NCBI GenBank assembly: GCA_902791625.1
Contig: CADAWN010000013.1
Coordinates: 1 to 32,785, forward strand
DNA from: an uncultured Erysipelotrichaceae bacterium
GTDB lineage: Bacteria; Bacillota_I; Bacilli_A; RF39; UBA660
DNA length: 32,785 bases
Reading direction: 5' to 3'
The notes below the pieces were generated by a model. It searched no databases. It saw only the letters and a list, made by a program, of their open reading frames with translations, and was not told the DNA's origin. The position numbers and the translations under genes were made by a program. Below, piece after piece: positions 10,676-18,637 of this stretch. Positions within the stretch are counted from its first letter, which is position 1, and each line of letters begins with the position of its first letter.

Positions 10676-10688
10676 TAGGAGGTATTAT

Positions 10689-11177
10689 ATGTTAAATGAT
10701 GAAGTATTAAAGATAAAATTATTATTAGATTATGAAATTAGTAATCTTTATATAGAAAGTGGAGCATCTACTAAATTAATTAGTGATAAAACTGGTGTTC
10801 CTCTTAGTACAGTAAAACGTGCACTTACAACTATTCATGATAAAATGAGTGAATATGAAAGATTACTGCCAGATTTTCTAACAAGAGATGCTTTAGAACA
10901 ATTAGACTTAGAAATAAAAGAATTAATAGATGAAAATAAAAGAACTAATAAATGGATATCTAGGGAACTAGATGAAGATATATTTAGTAAAGAAATAGAA
11001 AGAATTAAAACATTAAAGAGTGACTATGATAAACATAATACTATAAGTAATGAAGAAAAAAAGATTATGGTTAATTTAAGAATAAATGGGGATACTTTTA
11101 GAGAAATTAGTAATAAAACAGGGCGTTCGTTATCTAGAGTACATGCAAATATTGAAAATAAAGGAAAAACAAAATGA
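10689..11177 (+). CDS. Putative DNA-binding protein with two HTH segments
   Basis: A 162-residue protein that I cannot assign to a named family with confidence. Residues about 22-48 (STKLISDKTGVPLSTVKRAL) read as a helix-turn-helix. A second one lies at the C-terminus (TFREISNKTGRSLSRVHANI). The N-terminal half, an aliphatic helix, then the HTH, then a Leu-rich helix with LIDENK, has the general layout of SpoIIID-type sporulation regulators, but that protein is about 90 residues with one HTH. The middle is a charged helical linker. It lies between lepA and hemW, where hrcA-type regulators often follow hemW in Firmicutes; it does not look like HrcA. Its ribosome binding site aggagg is strong, and its TGA stop overlaps the hemW ATG. 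A regulator of this operon or of sporulation is only an inference. Confidence 0.75.
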   Translation: MLNDEVLKIKLLLDYEISNLYIESGASTKLISDKTGVPLSTVKRALTTIHDKMSEYERLLPDFLTRDALEQLDLEIKELIDENKRTNKWISRELDEDIFSKEIERIKTLKSDYDKHNTISNEEKKIMVNLRINGDTFREISNKTGRSLSRVHANIENKGKTK

Positions 11178-12274
11178 TATCTAGTGTATATATACATATT
11201 CCTTTTTGTAAGAAAATATGTTCTTACTGTGATTTCTGTAAAGTATTCTATAATAAAAAGATGGTAAAAGAGTATTTAAAATCACTTAAAAATGAAATAA
11301 ATACTAAATATAAAGGTGAGATGATCTCTACTATTTATATAGGAGGAGGAACACCTTCGTCACTTGATATAAAAGAACTTAAAGAACTATTCAAAATAAT
11401 TAAAATATTTAAATTAGATAAAACTTATGAATTTACAATAGAATGTAATTTTGATAGTATTACTAAAGAAAAATTAGATTTATTTAAAGAAAATGGCGTT
11501 AATAGAATTAGTTTTGGATTAGAAACTATCAATAAAGATGTACTTAAACTATTAAATAGAGACTTAGATTTAGATTATGTAAAAGAAATAATAGATTATT
11601 CTAATGAAATAGGATTAATAAATATCAATTTAGACTTAATGTATGGTTTTTCTTTCTCTAACTTTGATAACTTAAAGAAAGATTTAGAGTTTATACTTAG
11701 CCTTGATATTAAACATATATCTACATATTCACTAATACTTGAAAAAAATACTCTTTTAGATATCAAAAAATATAAAAGTATAGATGAAGATTTAGATAGA
11801 GAAATGTATGACTATATTCATACTACTTTAAAAGATAATGGATTTAATCATTATGAGATTAGTAATTTTGCTAAAGAAGGTTATGAATCTAAACACAATC
11901 TAATATATTGGCATAATGAAGAGTATTATGGATTTGGAGTAGGAGCTAGTAGCTATTATGATGATTTACGTATAACTAGTTCTAGAAGTATAACTAATTA
12001 TAATAAAATGATATATAATTATGAATATGAAGAATTAACTAATAATGATAAATATATTTATGAAATTATTTTAGGTTTAAGACTAAAAGAGGGGATTAGT
12101 TTAGATAATTTTAAGAAAAAATTTGGTTTTTGTATTAGAAAAAATTACAATATTAGTAGAATGGTTAAAGAAGGTAAAGTAGTTATTAATAATGATTATC
12201 TTAAAGTACCATTTAACAATTGGTATGTAATAAATACAATTTTACTTGATTTTATGGAGGTAAATAATGAATAG
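11174..12274 (+). CDS. hemW: HemW-like radical SAM protein
   Basis: Radical SAM protein of the HemN/HemW family, thought to act as a heme chaperone and not as a coproporphyrinogen oxidase. The 4Fe-4S motif is CX3CX2C at C12, C16 and C19, with a further Cys three residues later (CSYCDFC). The SAM-binding GGGTPS follows near residue 57, and the C-terminal HemN domain is recognisable (NLIYWHNEEYYGFGVGASSY). At 366 residues it has the HemW length. The start overlaps the upstream stop (ATGA). lepA-hemW linkage is common in Firmicutes, although here a small HTH gene sits between them. No other heme gene is visible in the window. Confidence 0.9.
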   Translation: MISSVYIHIPFCKKICSYCDFCKVFYNKKMVKEYLKSLKNEINTKYKGEMISTIYIGGGTPSSLDIKELKELFKIIKIFKLDKTYEFTIECNFDSITKEKLDLFKENGVNRISFGLETINKDVLKLLNRDLDLDYVKEIIDYSNEIGLININLDLMYGFSFSNFDNLKKDLEFILSLDIKHISTYSLILEKNTLLDIKKYKSIDEDLDREMYDYIHTTLKDNGFNHYEISNFAKEGYESKHNLIYWHNEEYYGFGVGASSYYDDLRITSSRSITNYNKMIYNYEYEELTNNDKYIYEIILGLRLKEGISLDNFKKKFGFCIRKNYNISRMVKEGKVVINNDYLKVPFNNWYVINTILLDFMEVNNE

Positions 12275-12848
12275 AGAAGATATATATAAGACTGAGCTTA
12301 ACTATATTAAAAATGATTATATTAGATATAGTACACTTGAAATGATTAAACTTCTTCCTGAATATATATTTCATGAAGCAGCATCTTCTACTGGTAAATA
12401 TCATCCTAAATATACTCTAGGCGATGGTGGATTAGTAAGACATACTAAAGCTGCGACTAGATTTGCTTATGAACTATTAAATAATCCTTTAATAGGAGGA
12501 AAATATACAGATACTGAGAAAGATTTAATGTATATGGGTATAATTTTACATGATGGACTAAAACGTGGCTTAGAAGAGGAAAAATACACTAGATTTGATC
12601 ATCCTATACTTATGGCTAACTATATTGAAGAAAATAAAGATAAATTAAAACTAAGTGATGAAGAAAGAGAACTTGTTTGTTCAGTAATAAAAACTCATAT
12701 GGGACCATGGACTACTGATTATAATGGAAATGAAGTATTAGAGTGTCCTAAAAATAAATATCAAAATTTCGTTCATATGTGTGATTTTCTAGCCAGTCGT
12801 AAAGCTATTCTATTTGAATTTGATAATGATAATAATATAATTTGTTAA
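12267..12848 (+). CDS. HD-domain phosphohydrolase
   Basis: A 193-residue cytoplasmic protein with the metal-binding pattern of HD phosphohydrolases: H59 (VRHTKAA), H95-D96 (ILHDGL), H112 (DHPIL), H144 (KTHMGPW) and D173 (MCDFLAS). Such proteins hydrolyse phosphate esters of nucleotides or nucleic acids, but the substrate cannot be read from the sequence. The gene overlaps the hemW end by 8 nt and has a ggagg site inside hemW. The thymidylate kinase gene follows 40 nt later behind its own promoter. That neighbour makes a role in nucleotide metabolism possible, but this is only an inference from position. Confidence 0.85.
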   Translation: MNREDIYKTELNYIKNDYIRYSTLEMIKLLPEYIFHEAASSTGKYHPKYTLGDGGLVRHTKAATRFAYELLNNPLIGGKYTDTEKDLMYMGIILHDGLKRGLEEEKYTRFDHPILMANYIEENKDKLKLSDEERELVCSVIKTHMGPWTTDYNGNEVLECPKNKYQNFVHMCDFLASRKAILFEFDNDNNIIC

Positions 12849-12870
12849 AAATATAATTTATTGATATAAT
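12842..12870 (+). promoter_or_regulatory. Putative sigma-A promoter for tmk
   Basis: TTGTTA (12842-12847), a 17-nt spacer, then TATAAT (12865-12870) with TG at 12862-12863 (extended -10). The ATG is 18 nt downstream, so the leader is very short. Confidence 0.7.
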
Positions 12871-12888
12871 GAAAATAGAGGTGATAAT

Positions 12889-13554
12889 ATGGAAGGTAAG
12901 TATATAGTAATTGAAGGAACTGATTGTTCTGGTAAAGAAACACAATCTAAATTACTTGAAGAAAAACTAAAAGAATTAGGTTATAAATGTATAAGACTTT
13001 CTTTTCCAATGTATGAAACACCAACTGGTAAAATAATTGAAGAAGCATATCTTGGTAGAAATAATAATGGAGTATTTCCAGAAGGCTCATCTAATGTTGA
13101 TCCACTAGTTGCGGCACTTTATTATGCAGCAGATAGAAAATATAATATAAATAATATACTTAAATATTATGATGAAGGATATTATATAATACTTGATAGA
13201 TATACTACATCTAATATGGCATATCAAGGTAGTAAAATACTTGATCAAGATGAAAGATTCTATATGTATCAGTGGATTGATAAATTAGAATATTGGCTTT
13301 TAAAACTTCCTAAACCTGATAAAACAATATTTTTACATATGCCTTTAAAATATACTTTAGAACTTATGAAGAATAGGGAAGTACTTGATGACAATGAAAA
13401 GAATGAAGACTATTTAAGAAGAAGTGAAGAAGCATATATAGAATTATCTGAACTATATGGTTGGGATAAGATAGAATGTGTTAAAGATGGAAATATAAAA
13501 ACAATTGATGAAATAAATGAAGAAATAGTTAAATTTATAATAGAAAAAGAATAA
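12889..13554 (+). CDS. tmk: Thymidylate kinase, atypical clade
   Basis: Phosphorylates dTMP to dTDP. The P-loop is GTDCSGKETQ (residues 10-19), differing from the usual GxDGxGKTTQ by Cys and by Glu after the Lys. DRYTTSN (102-108) is the DR(Y) motif that holds the base and sugar. LPKPDKTIFL marks the strand before the LID. The LID itself lacks the common Arg-rich pattern. The combination EGTDxSGKETQ plus DRYTTSN is, as I recall, typical of a separate Firmicutes clade annotated as thymidylate or deoxynucleoside kinase, so the substrate range may differ from classical Tmk. The length of 221 residues is normal. Start ATG 12889 follows agaggtgat. The gene ends in a terminator shared with the convergent pilB-like gene. 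Confidence 0.88.
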   Translation: MEGKYIVIEGTDCSGKETQSKLLEEKLKELGYKCIRLSFPMYETPTGKIIEEAYLGRNNNGVFPEGSSNVDPLVAALYYAADRKYNINNILKYYDEGYYIILDRYTTSNMAYQGSKILDQDERFYMYQWIDKLEYWLLKLPKPDKTIFLHMPLKYTLELMKNREVLDDNEKNEDYLRRSEEAYIELSELYGWDKIECVKDGNIKTIDEINEEIVKFIIEKE

Positions 13555-13583
13555 AGTTAAACCTTTATTCTTTTTTATTTTTG
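13544..13583. terminator. Bidirectional terminator between tmk and pilB
   Basis: A perfect 13-bp stem (aaaaagaataaag at 13544-13556, its complement at 13563-13575, 6-nt loop) has A-rich and T-rich flanks on both sides. It overlaps the ends of both convergent genes. Confidence 0.8.
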
Positions 13584-15230
13584 TTCATTTTCTACATTAA
13601 TAGGAGTTAATGGAATTTCAGGTAATTTTGTATTATTTACAATTGGTTCATCATTTTTAATATCCGTGTTAGAATCTTCCGGTAGAATACTACTTATTTC
13701 TTCTTTAGCCTCCTCCTGTTCTAATGGTAATAAATTACTTACTAGTTCTGAATTGGGTTGGCTTGGTATCTCAGTAGGTGGCATCATACTATTACTATTA
13801 CTATTATTATTATCAGTTTGAGTTTCCTTTACAGTAACTGTTTGTTCTATAGGTGCTTGATTAGAAACAATATTCTTATTTTCTAGTATTGAATTAGCTT
13901 CACCAGTTGCCTTAGTATTAGTAGTATTCATCATTTTTCTTAGTTCTGCGATTTCTTTGTTTCTTTCTTTTTCTAGTTCTTCTTTTTGTTTTTCATCTAA
14001 ACCTTCTTTAAATTCTTCATAATAACTATCATTAATATCATTATCAATTTCAATTATTCTATATATTTCTTCAAATGTTGTAATACCATCCAATATTTTT
14101 TGTAATCCATCTTGAAGTAGTGTAATAACATTACCACTACCATAAACTAACTTTTTAATATCTTCTTTTTCTACATGTTCATTATTTAATGTATTTCTAA
14201 TATCATCATCAATTTCTAGTACTTCTTGTATTGCAATTCTTCCTCTATAACCTTTAGTACATTCAGGGCAACCATTTGGATTAGCTTCTATTATTTGATC
14301 AACATCTTTTCTTAAAGCTAATTTAAATACTTTCTTTTCGTAAGGAGTAGTCTCTCTAGTTGTATGACAATGAGGACATACCTTTTTTGCAAGTCTTTGT
14401 GAAATAATTCCAGTAAGGGCAGTTGATAATAAATATCTTTCAACATCCATATCAAGTAAACGTTCAATAGTAGCAAGGGAATTATTTGTATGTAGAGTAG
14501 AAATAACTAAATGTCCTGTAATAGATGCACGAACTGCTATTTTTGCAGTTTCAGTATCACGAATTTCTCCGATTAGTATAACATTAGGGTCTTGACGTAA
14601 TATTGATCTAAGAACAGTTGAAAAATCAAGTCCGATTTCTGAATTAACTTGTACTTGATTAAGTCCTTCAATATTCATTTCTATGGGATCTTCAACAGTA
14701 ATAATATTAGTTTTTTCTTTATTTAATACCTGTAAGATAGAGTAGGAAGTAGTACTCTTACCTGAACCAGTAGCTCCAGTAATTAATATTATTCCATTTG
14801 GAGCAGCTATCATATTTTTTAATTTTTGGAAATTTTCTTCATTAAATCCTAGTTTTTCTATACCATTTAAACTTCTCGAATAGTCAAGGATACGTATAAC
14901 TATCTTTTCTCCTTCATTAGTAGGTAAACAAGATACACGCATATCTAAGTCTTTATCACCGAATTTTCCTTTTATTGCACCATCTTGAGGTAATCTACTT
15001 TCTGTAATATTCATTCCAGCCATTAATTTTAATCTCGTAATTAAATTTCTAACATAAACTTTAGGGATTACTGTATAGTCAACTAAATCACCATCTATAC
15101 GTCGTCTTACAATAAGACTGTCTTCACGTGGATCAAAATGTATATCAGAAGCGCCACATTTAGATGCTTCAATAATGATGGCATCAACTATTTTAGTAAT
15201 AGGTGACTTAACAAAATCAAATGTAACCAC
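13575..15230 (-). CDS. pilB: PilB/GspE-type assembly ATPase with long C-terminal tail
   Basis: Secretion ATPase that powers assembly of a type IV pilus or pseudopilus. Motifs in order: ASDIHFDPRE (27-36), PQDGAIKG, Walker A GATGSGKST (152-160), the Asp box VEDPIE (179-184), Walker B VILIGEIRD (217-225), the His box GHLVISTLHTN (239-249), and a four-Cys metal site CPHC/CPEC (C285, C288, C321, C324). The N-terminal MshEN domain of many PilBs is absent, as in ComGA. After about residue 400 comes an unusual tail of 150 residues: a charged coiled-coil-like stretch, then a Pro/Asn/Ser/Glu-rich segment that looks disordered. It includes an Asn/Ser run encoded by a trinucleotide repeat. The start is GTG 15230 behind a ggatgggg-like site. 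It diverges from two prepilin genes; no PilC or prepilin peptidase gene is in the window. Confidence 0.9.
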   Translation of the reverse strand: MVTFDFVKSPITKIVDAIIIEASKCGASDIHFDPREDSLIVRRRIDGDLVDYTVIPKVYVRNLITRLKLMAGMNITESRLPQDGAIKGKFGDKDLDMRVSCLPTNEGEKIVIRILDYSRSLNGIEKLGFNEENFQKLKNMIAAPNGIILITGATGSGKSTTSYSILQVLNKEKTNIITVEDPIEMNIEGLNQVQVNSEIGLDFSTVLRSILRQDPNVILIGEIRDTETAKIAVRASITGHLVISTLHTNNSLATIERLLDMDVERYLLSTALTGIISQRLAKKVCPHCHTTRETTPYEKKVFKLALRKDVDQIIEANPNGCPECTKGYRGRIAIQEVLEIDDDIRNTLNNEHVEKEDIKKLVYGSGNVITLLQDGLQKILDGITTFEEIYRIIEIDNDINDSYYEEFKEGLDEKQKEELEKERNKEIAELRKMMNTTNTKATGEANSILENKNIVSNQAPIEQTVTVKETQTDNNNSNSNSMMPPTEIPSQPNSELVSNLLPLEQEEAKEEISSILPEDSNTDIKNDEPIVNNTKLPEIPLTPINVENEQK

Positions 15231-15277
15231 AATATCAGCCCCATCCTTTATCCTTTTTTTATTCTTTAAAAATTACC

Positions 15278-15306
15278 TCGACTTTTGCATGGTAATGTAC
15301 TATAAT
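15278..15306 (+). promoter_or_regulatory. Putative promoter for the prepilin pair
   Basis: TCGACT (15278-15283), a 17-nt spacer and TATAAT (15301-15306), in the divergent gap between the ATPase gene and the first prepilin. The leader would be about 40 nt. Confidence 0.55.
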
Positions 15307-15354
15307 ATAGTATATAATAAATTTAAAAGAATAGCAATAAAGAAAGAGGAATTT

Positions 15355-15972
15355 ATGAAAAAAAAGATAGGTCAAGAAGGGTTCGCATTAATTGAAACAT
15401 TGATAGTCGCAACGTTCGTTTTAAGTATATTTATTGTACTTATAGCAAATTATTATCCATTAATGGGTAAGCTTGAACGTTATTCAAATTATGATGAGAC
15501 TGAAAGTATATATATTGCATATCACTTAATGAATTTAATACAAGACAATTCTACTATTTTTAATAGTATACCTAATGCGACTGGTAACAATTATACGTTA
15601 ATTACATATAGTGGTAACAAAGAAGATTCAAATTATTTATGTGAATTGAATACTTATACAACTAATAAAGAACAATGTGAAAGATTCGTAAAATTATCTA
15701 ATATTAGTAAAATCTATATAACTAATTATTCAACAAAACCATTAAAAAATAATATAAAAAATATTCAAAATGTATCACGTGCTTTTGAATTATATGTAAA
15801 ATATATGCCAAGTTATGAATATAGTGCTGGAAATTATGAAAGTGGTAATAGTGGTCCTACTAAAGAAGCTAAACTAGATAGACTTATTGTAGAAAGAAAG
15901 ATTAAAGATGATAAAACTGGTAAAAATATCTATAAATATGCAAATTATGAAATAAGAAAAAAAGGAGTGTAA
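15355..15972 (+). CDS. Type IV prepilin-like protein 1
   Basis: A 205-residue protein with the class III signal of prepilins: a short basic leader (MKKKIGQEG), cleavage after Gly, then FALIETLIV with the conserved Glu at +5. A hydrophobic helix of about 20 residues follows. The rest is hydrophilic, with a Cys pair (residues about 96 and 107) that could form a disulfide. I chose ATG 15355 because it follows agaggaa and puts the leader at the right length; the open frame extends upstream through non-coding sequence only. The next prepilin starts two bases after the stop, so they form an operon. The role is probably as a pilin or minor pseudopilin used by the divergent ATPase, as in competence or adhesion pili. 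The exact class cannot be told. Confidence 0.82.
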   Translation: MKKKIGQEGFALIETLIVATFVLSIFIVLIANYYPLMGKLERYSNYDETESIYIAYHLMNLIQDNSTIFNSIPNATGNNYTLITYSGNKEDSNYLCELNTYTTNKEQCERFVKLSNISKIYITNYSTKPLKNNIKNIQNVSRAFELYVKYMPSYEYSAGNYESGNSGPTKEAKLDRLIVERKIKDDKTGKNIYKYANYEIRKKGV

Positions 15973-15973
15973 T

Positions 15974-16600
15974 ATGACAAAGTTAAATAATAAAGGATTA
16001 TCCATTATTGAGTTGTTAGTATGCTTTGTAATTGTTGCTGTTATATCTATTACACTATTAAATATTGTCATGGATTATAATGCTACACAAGAAACCGAAA
16101 ATATAAAAAATATTATAAAAACATATAAAAATACGGTTACTAAAAGCATACAAAATGACATCATAAAATATGGGCTTTCAAAAGTAGAAGTAGATCAAAC
16201 TAATACTGATAGTGATTCTGTTAAATTAATACTTACTTTTAAAGATTTACCTGATTCAATAAGTTCTAAAACAAAAAATCTCATTATACATGCAAGTAGT
16301 TCTGATAATTATGTTTTGTATGAAGATACTGTTAAGAGTGGTAATACCTATATTAATCAACCAGTTAAATATGTATTACCACATACTACTAAAATATATG
16401 TAGATAAAGCTAATGATTCTATTAATAATACTAGCGGTAAAGAAAATAAAAATGACATTCACTTCAAAAACTTACCTGAGCCTATTACTGGTACAGAATC
16501 TTATGTTAGTAATGATGTTTTTTACTTATATATTCCAATTGAACATAGTGAAGTAGATGAAACGTATGGTATTACTATAATCGCACCTTTAGTACATTAA
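15974..16600 (+). CDS. Type IV prepilin-like protein 2
   Basis: A 208-residue protein with a prepilin leader: MTKLNNKG, cleavage after Gly, then LSIIELLVC with Glu at +5, and a single long hydrophobic helix (about residues 9-30). The globular part has no recognisable signature. It starts two bases after the upstream prepilin stop, with aaaggagt inside that gene's end, so the two are translated from one message. Its last 26 bases overlap the end of the convergent ylbJ gene. It is likely a minor pilin partner of the previous protein; which of the two is the major subunit is not visible. Confidence 0.82.
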   Translation: MTKLNNKGLSIIELLVCFVIVAVISITLLNIVMDYNATQETENIKNIIKTYKNTVTKSIQNDIIKYGLSKVEVDQTNTDSDSVKLILTFKDLPDSISSKTKNLIIHASSSDNYVLYEDTVKSGNTYINQPVKYVLPHTTKIYVDKANDSINNTSGKENKNDIHFKNLPEPITGTESYVSNDVFYLYIPIEHSEVDETYGITIIAPLVH

Positions 16601-17510
16601 AAAGTAATATATATATAATAATTGATAATAAAGTTGCTATAAATCTTCCCTTAAAAAAAGAAGAATATGGTAACTTTTTATTTTTTATAATACTTTTTAC
16701 TTGAAAATGAATATTTATTCCTCCAAAAGTAAGTAAAATAGTAATTAATAAACCTTTTATAAATAAAGATAAATTAATATTTGTTATTGATATAATACCA
16801 TTAGTTATATCAAAAATCATAAATATTATTAAGTTAAATATTTTATTTTTATATAAGGAATTAATAAGAGTAGAAAGTGTTATAAAAATAATAGTATTAA
16901 ATAAAACTATAAGAATAATTTTAAAAGTATTTATAAATGATTCATTTAAGACTTCTATTAATTCTTTACTATTACTACTGTACTTAGTATTTATGTTTGT
17001 AAACTTATTTTTTATCATTAAAATTAATAATATATTTGATCCATAGTGACTAATTAATACAATTAAAGCTATTTTCATATTTGTTAAAATACTTATTGTT
17101 CCGAGAATAAAAATAGGGTTAGAAAAGTGTGTTACATATAAGAGTTTATTTGCTAGATTATAATCAATATAATCTTTATCTAAAAAATAACAAATATACT
17201 TACTACCACTAGGGAAACCTAGTAACATACTTAAAAAAACTAAAAGTAATCCATTTGAACTTAAATTAAAAATTTTACTTAATATTTTACCAAAAGTAGT
17301 ATTAAAGGCTTTATATATGTTATAACTAATTAATAAATCACCTAGTGTATAAAATATAAACATACAAGGAAAAACATTGTTAAAATAAATACTAGATGCT
17401 TCAATAACAGTAGTTATTACTAATTTTGATTTACATATTACAAGTATAAATATGACAAGTAATCCTATTAAAATATAGTTTTTCTTTACTTTATTTAAAA
17501 ATATAGTCAT
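16575..17510 (-). CDS. ylbJ: Sporulation integral membrane protein YlbJ
   Basis: A polytopic membrane protein of 311 residues with about eight hydrophobic helices. Segments that recall YlbJ are the FPCMFIFYTLGDLL stretch (about 48-61), the GFPSGSKY motif near residue 100 and the C-terminal FGGINIHFQVKSI. YlbJ carries a nucleoside-recognition (Gate) type fold and is needed for full spore resistance in Bacillus. The protein is shorter than the Bacillus one (about 400). The start has aaggaa at good spacing. It diverges from the YlbL-like protease gene; in Bacillus ylbJ and ylbL also lie close together, although in the same direction. Expression in the mother cell would be expected from the family, but I see no convincing sporulation promoter. 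Confidence 0.85.
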   Translation of the reverse strand: MTIFLNKVKKNYILIGLLVIFILVICKSKLVITTVIEASSIYFNNVFPCMFIFYTLGDLLISYNIYKAFNTTFGKILSKIFNLSSNGLLLVFLSMLLGFPSGSKYICYFLDKDYIDYNLANKLLYVTHFSNPIFILGTISILTNMKIALIVLISHYGSNILLILMIKNKFTNINTKYSSNSKELIEVLNESFINTFKIILIVLFNTIIFITLSTLINSLYKNKIFNLIIFMIFDITNGIISITNINLSLFIKGLLITILLTFGGINIHFQVKSIIKNKKLPYSSFFKGRFIATLLSIIIYILLFNVLKVRL

Positions 17511-17526
17511 AAAATTCCTTCTTTTT

Positions 17527-17535
17527 TGTTATAAT
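17527..17535 (+). promoter_or_regulatory. Putative extended -10 for ylbL
   Basis: TGTTATAAT, 19 nt before the ATG. No good -35 is seen, and the element sits just upstream of the divergent ylbJ start. Confidence 0.6.
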
Positions 17536-17554
17536 TGTTTGTGAGGTCGATTAA

Positions 17555-18571
17555 ATGTTTACTAATATATATAAAAAAATAAAAGAATTTATTCGTAGTG
17601 AATGGAAGTTTTTACTAATAATTTCTATCATTATATTTATAACTAATTGTCCAGTTAATTGTTATGTAATAACGGGTGGAGGAACAATAAGTGCGACTGA
17701 TAGAGTTGAAGTTGAGGGTTCTAAAAAGAGTAAAGGTAGTATTCATCTTGCTTATGTTTCTGAATTAAAAGGAACTATTTATACTTATCTTTTAAGTTAT
17801 ATTATTCCATCGTATGAAAGAGAAAGTCTAGATGATTACAAATATAATAAAAATGAAAGTGAAAAAGATATCCAGTTTAGAAATAGTTTACTACTTAATA
17901 ATTCACTAAATAATGCGATATATGTAGCTTATAAAAAAGCAGATAAAAAAATAGAAATTACTTCTGAAAAAATGTTTGTTTATTCTATTACTGATAAGGC
18001 TAAAACTGATCTTCAAATAGGTGATGAGATAGTTGAAGTAGATGGTAAAAAAATAAATAATATGGAAGATATAAAGAATACTATTAAGGACTTTGGAGTT
18101 AATGATGAAATTAATATTAAAGTAATTAGAGATGAAAAAGAACTTACTTGTACAGCTAAACTTTATATAGAAAAGAAGCAAAAATTAATGGGTGTTCTTT
18201 TAATGAAAGATTATGGATATAAATTTGATCCAAAACTAACCATTACATTTAAAAAATCAGAAGGTGGTCCATCTGGAGGATTAATGTTAAGTCTAGAAGT
18301 ATATAATCAGTTATCAAATACTGATATTACTAAAGGTAAAAAGATAGTAGGAACAGGTACAATTGATAGAGATGGTAATGTTGGTGAGATAGATGGAATT
18401 AAGTATAAATTAATGGGCGCAGTTGATGAAAAAGCAGATATCTTTATCGCACCAAGCGGAAATAACTATAAAGAAGCAGTAAAAGAGAAAAAGAAAAATA
18501 ATTATAAAATTAAGATAATTGAAGCAAAGACATTTGATCAAGTAATAGAAGAATTAAGTAAGTTAAAATAG
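17555..18571 (+). CDS. ylbL: YlbL/SepM-like PDZ and Lon-domain serine protease
   Basis: A membrane-anchored protease of 338 residues. One N-terminal membrane helix (about 17-33) is followed by an extracytoplasmic region. A PDZ domain lies around residues 140-205 (LQIGDEIVEVDGKKI), and a Lon-type S16 catalytic domain follows. The nucleophile is S240 in GGPSGGLMLSLE, and the general-base Lys is K285 in GIKYKLMGA, so the Ser-Lys dyad is complete. Family members such as SepM process a competence peptide and YlbL acts in DNA damage recovery; the substrate here is unknown. The start ATG follows gaggtcg. A terminator begins in its stop codon. In Bacillus the gene lies close to ylbJ, as here. Confidence 0.9.
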   Translation: MFTNIYKKIKEFIRSEWKFLLIISIIIFITNCPVNCYVITGGGTISATDRVEVEGSKKSKGSIHLAYVSELKGTIYTYLLSYIIPSYERESLDDYKYNKNESEKDIQFRNSLLLNNSLNNAIYVAYKKADKKIEITSEKMFVYSITDKAKTDLQIGDEIVEVDGKKINNMEDIKNTIKDFGVNDEINIKVIRDEKELTCTAKLYIEKKQKLMGVLLMKDYGYKFDPKLTITFKKSEGGPSGGLMLSLEVYNQLSNTDITKGKKIVGTGTIDRDGNVGEIDGIKYKLMGAVDEKADIFIAPSGNNYKEAVKEKKKNNYKIKIIEAKTFDQVIEELSKLK

Positions 18572-18600
18572 AAAAGATTTCTTTTCTATTTTTCTTTTAG
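18568..18600 (+). terminator. Intrinsic terminator after ylbL
   Basis: Near-perfect stem atagaaaaga / tcttttctat (18568-18589), followed by ttttctttt. Confidence 0.8.
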
Positions 18601-18601
18601 A

Positions 18602-18610
18602 TGTTATAAT
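18602..18610 (+). promoter_or_regulatory. Putative extended -10 for mutS
   Basis: TGTTATAAT, with TATAAT at 18605-18610, right after the ylbL terminator and 27 nt before the mutS ATG. Confidence 0.6.
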
Positions 18611-18637
18611 AATTTATTATGAATTGTGGTGAAGTAT

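Noticed and set aside
3608-11177. TGA read as tryptophan (Mycoplasma code)
   Set aside because: Several genes end naturally at TGA with overlapping starts of the next gene, and Trp positions use TGG.
15175-15354. N-terminal extension of the first prepilin up to the upstream end of its frame
   Set aside because: It would cross the divergent promoter and the ATPase start and spoil the prepilin leader; ATG 15355 has a good ribosome binding site.
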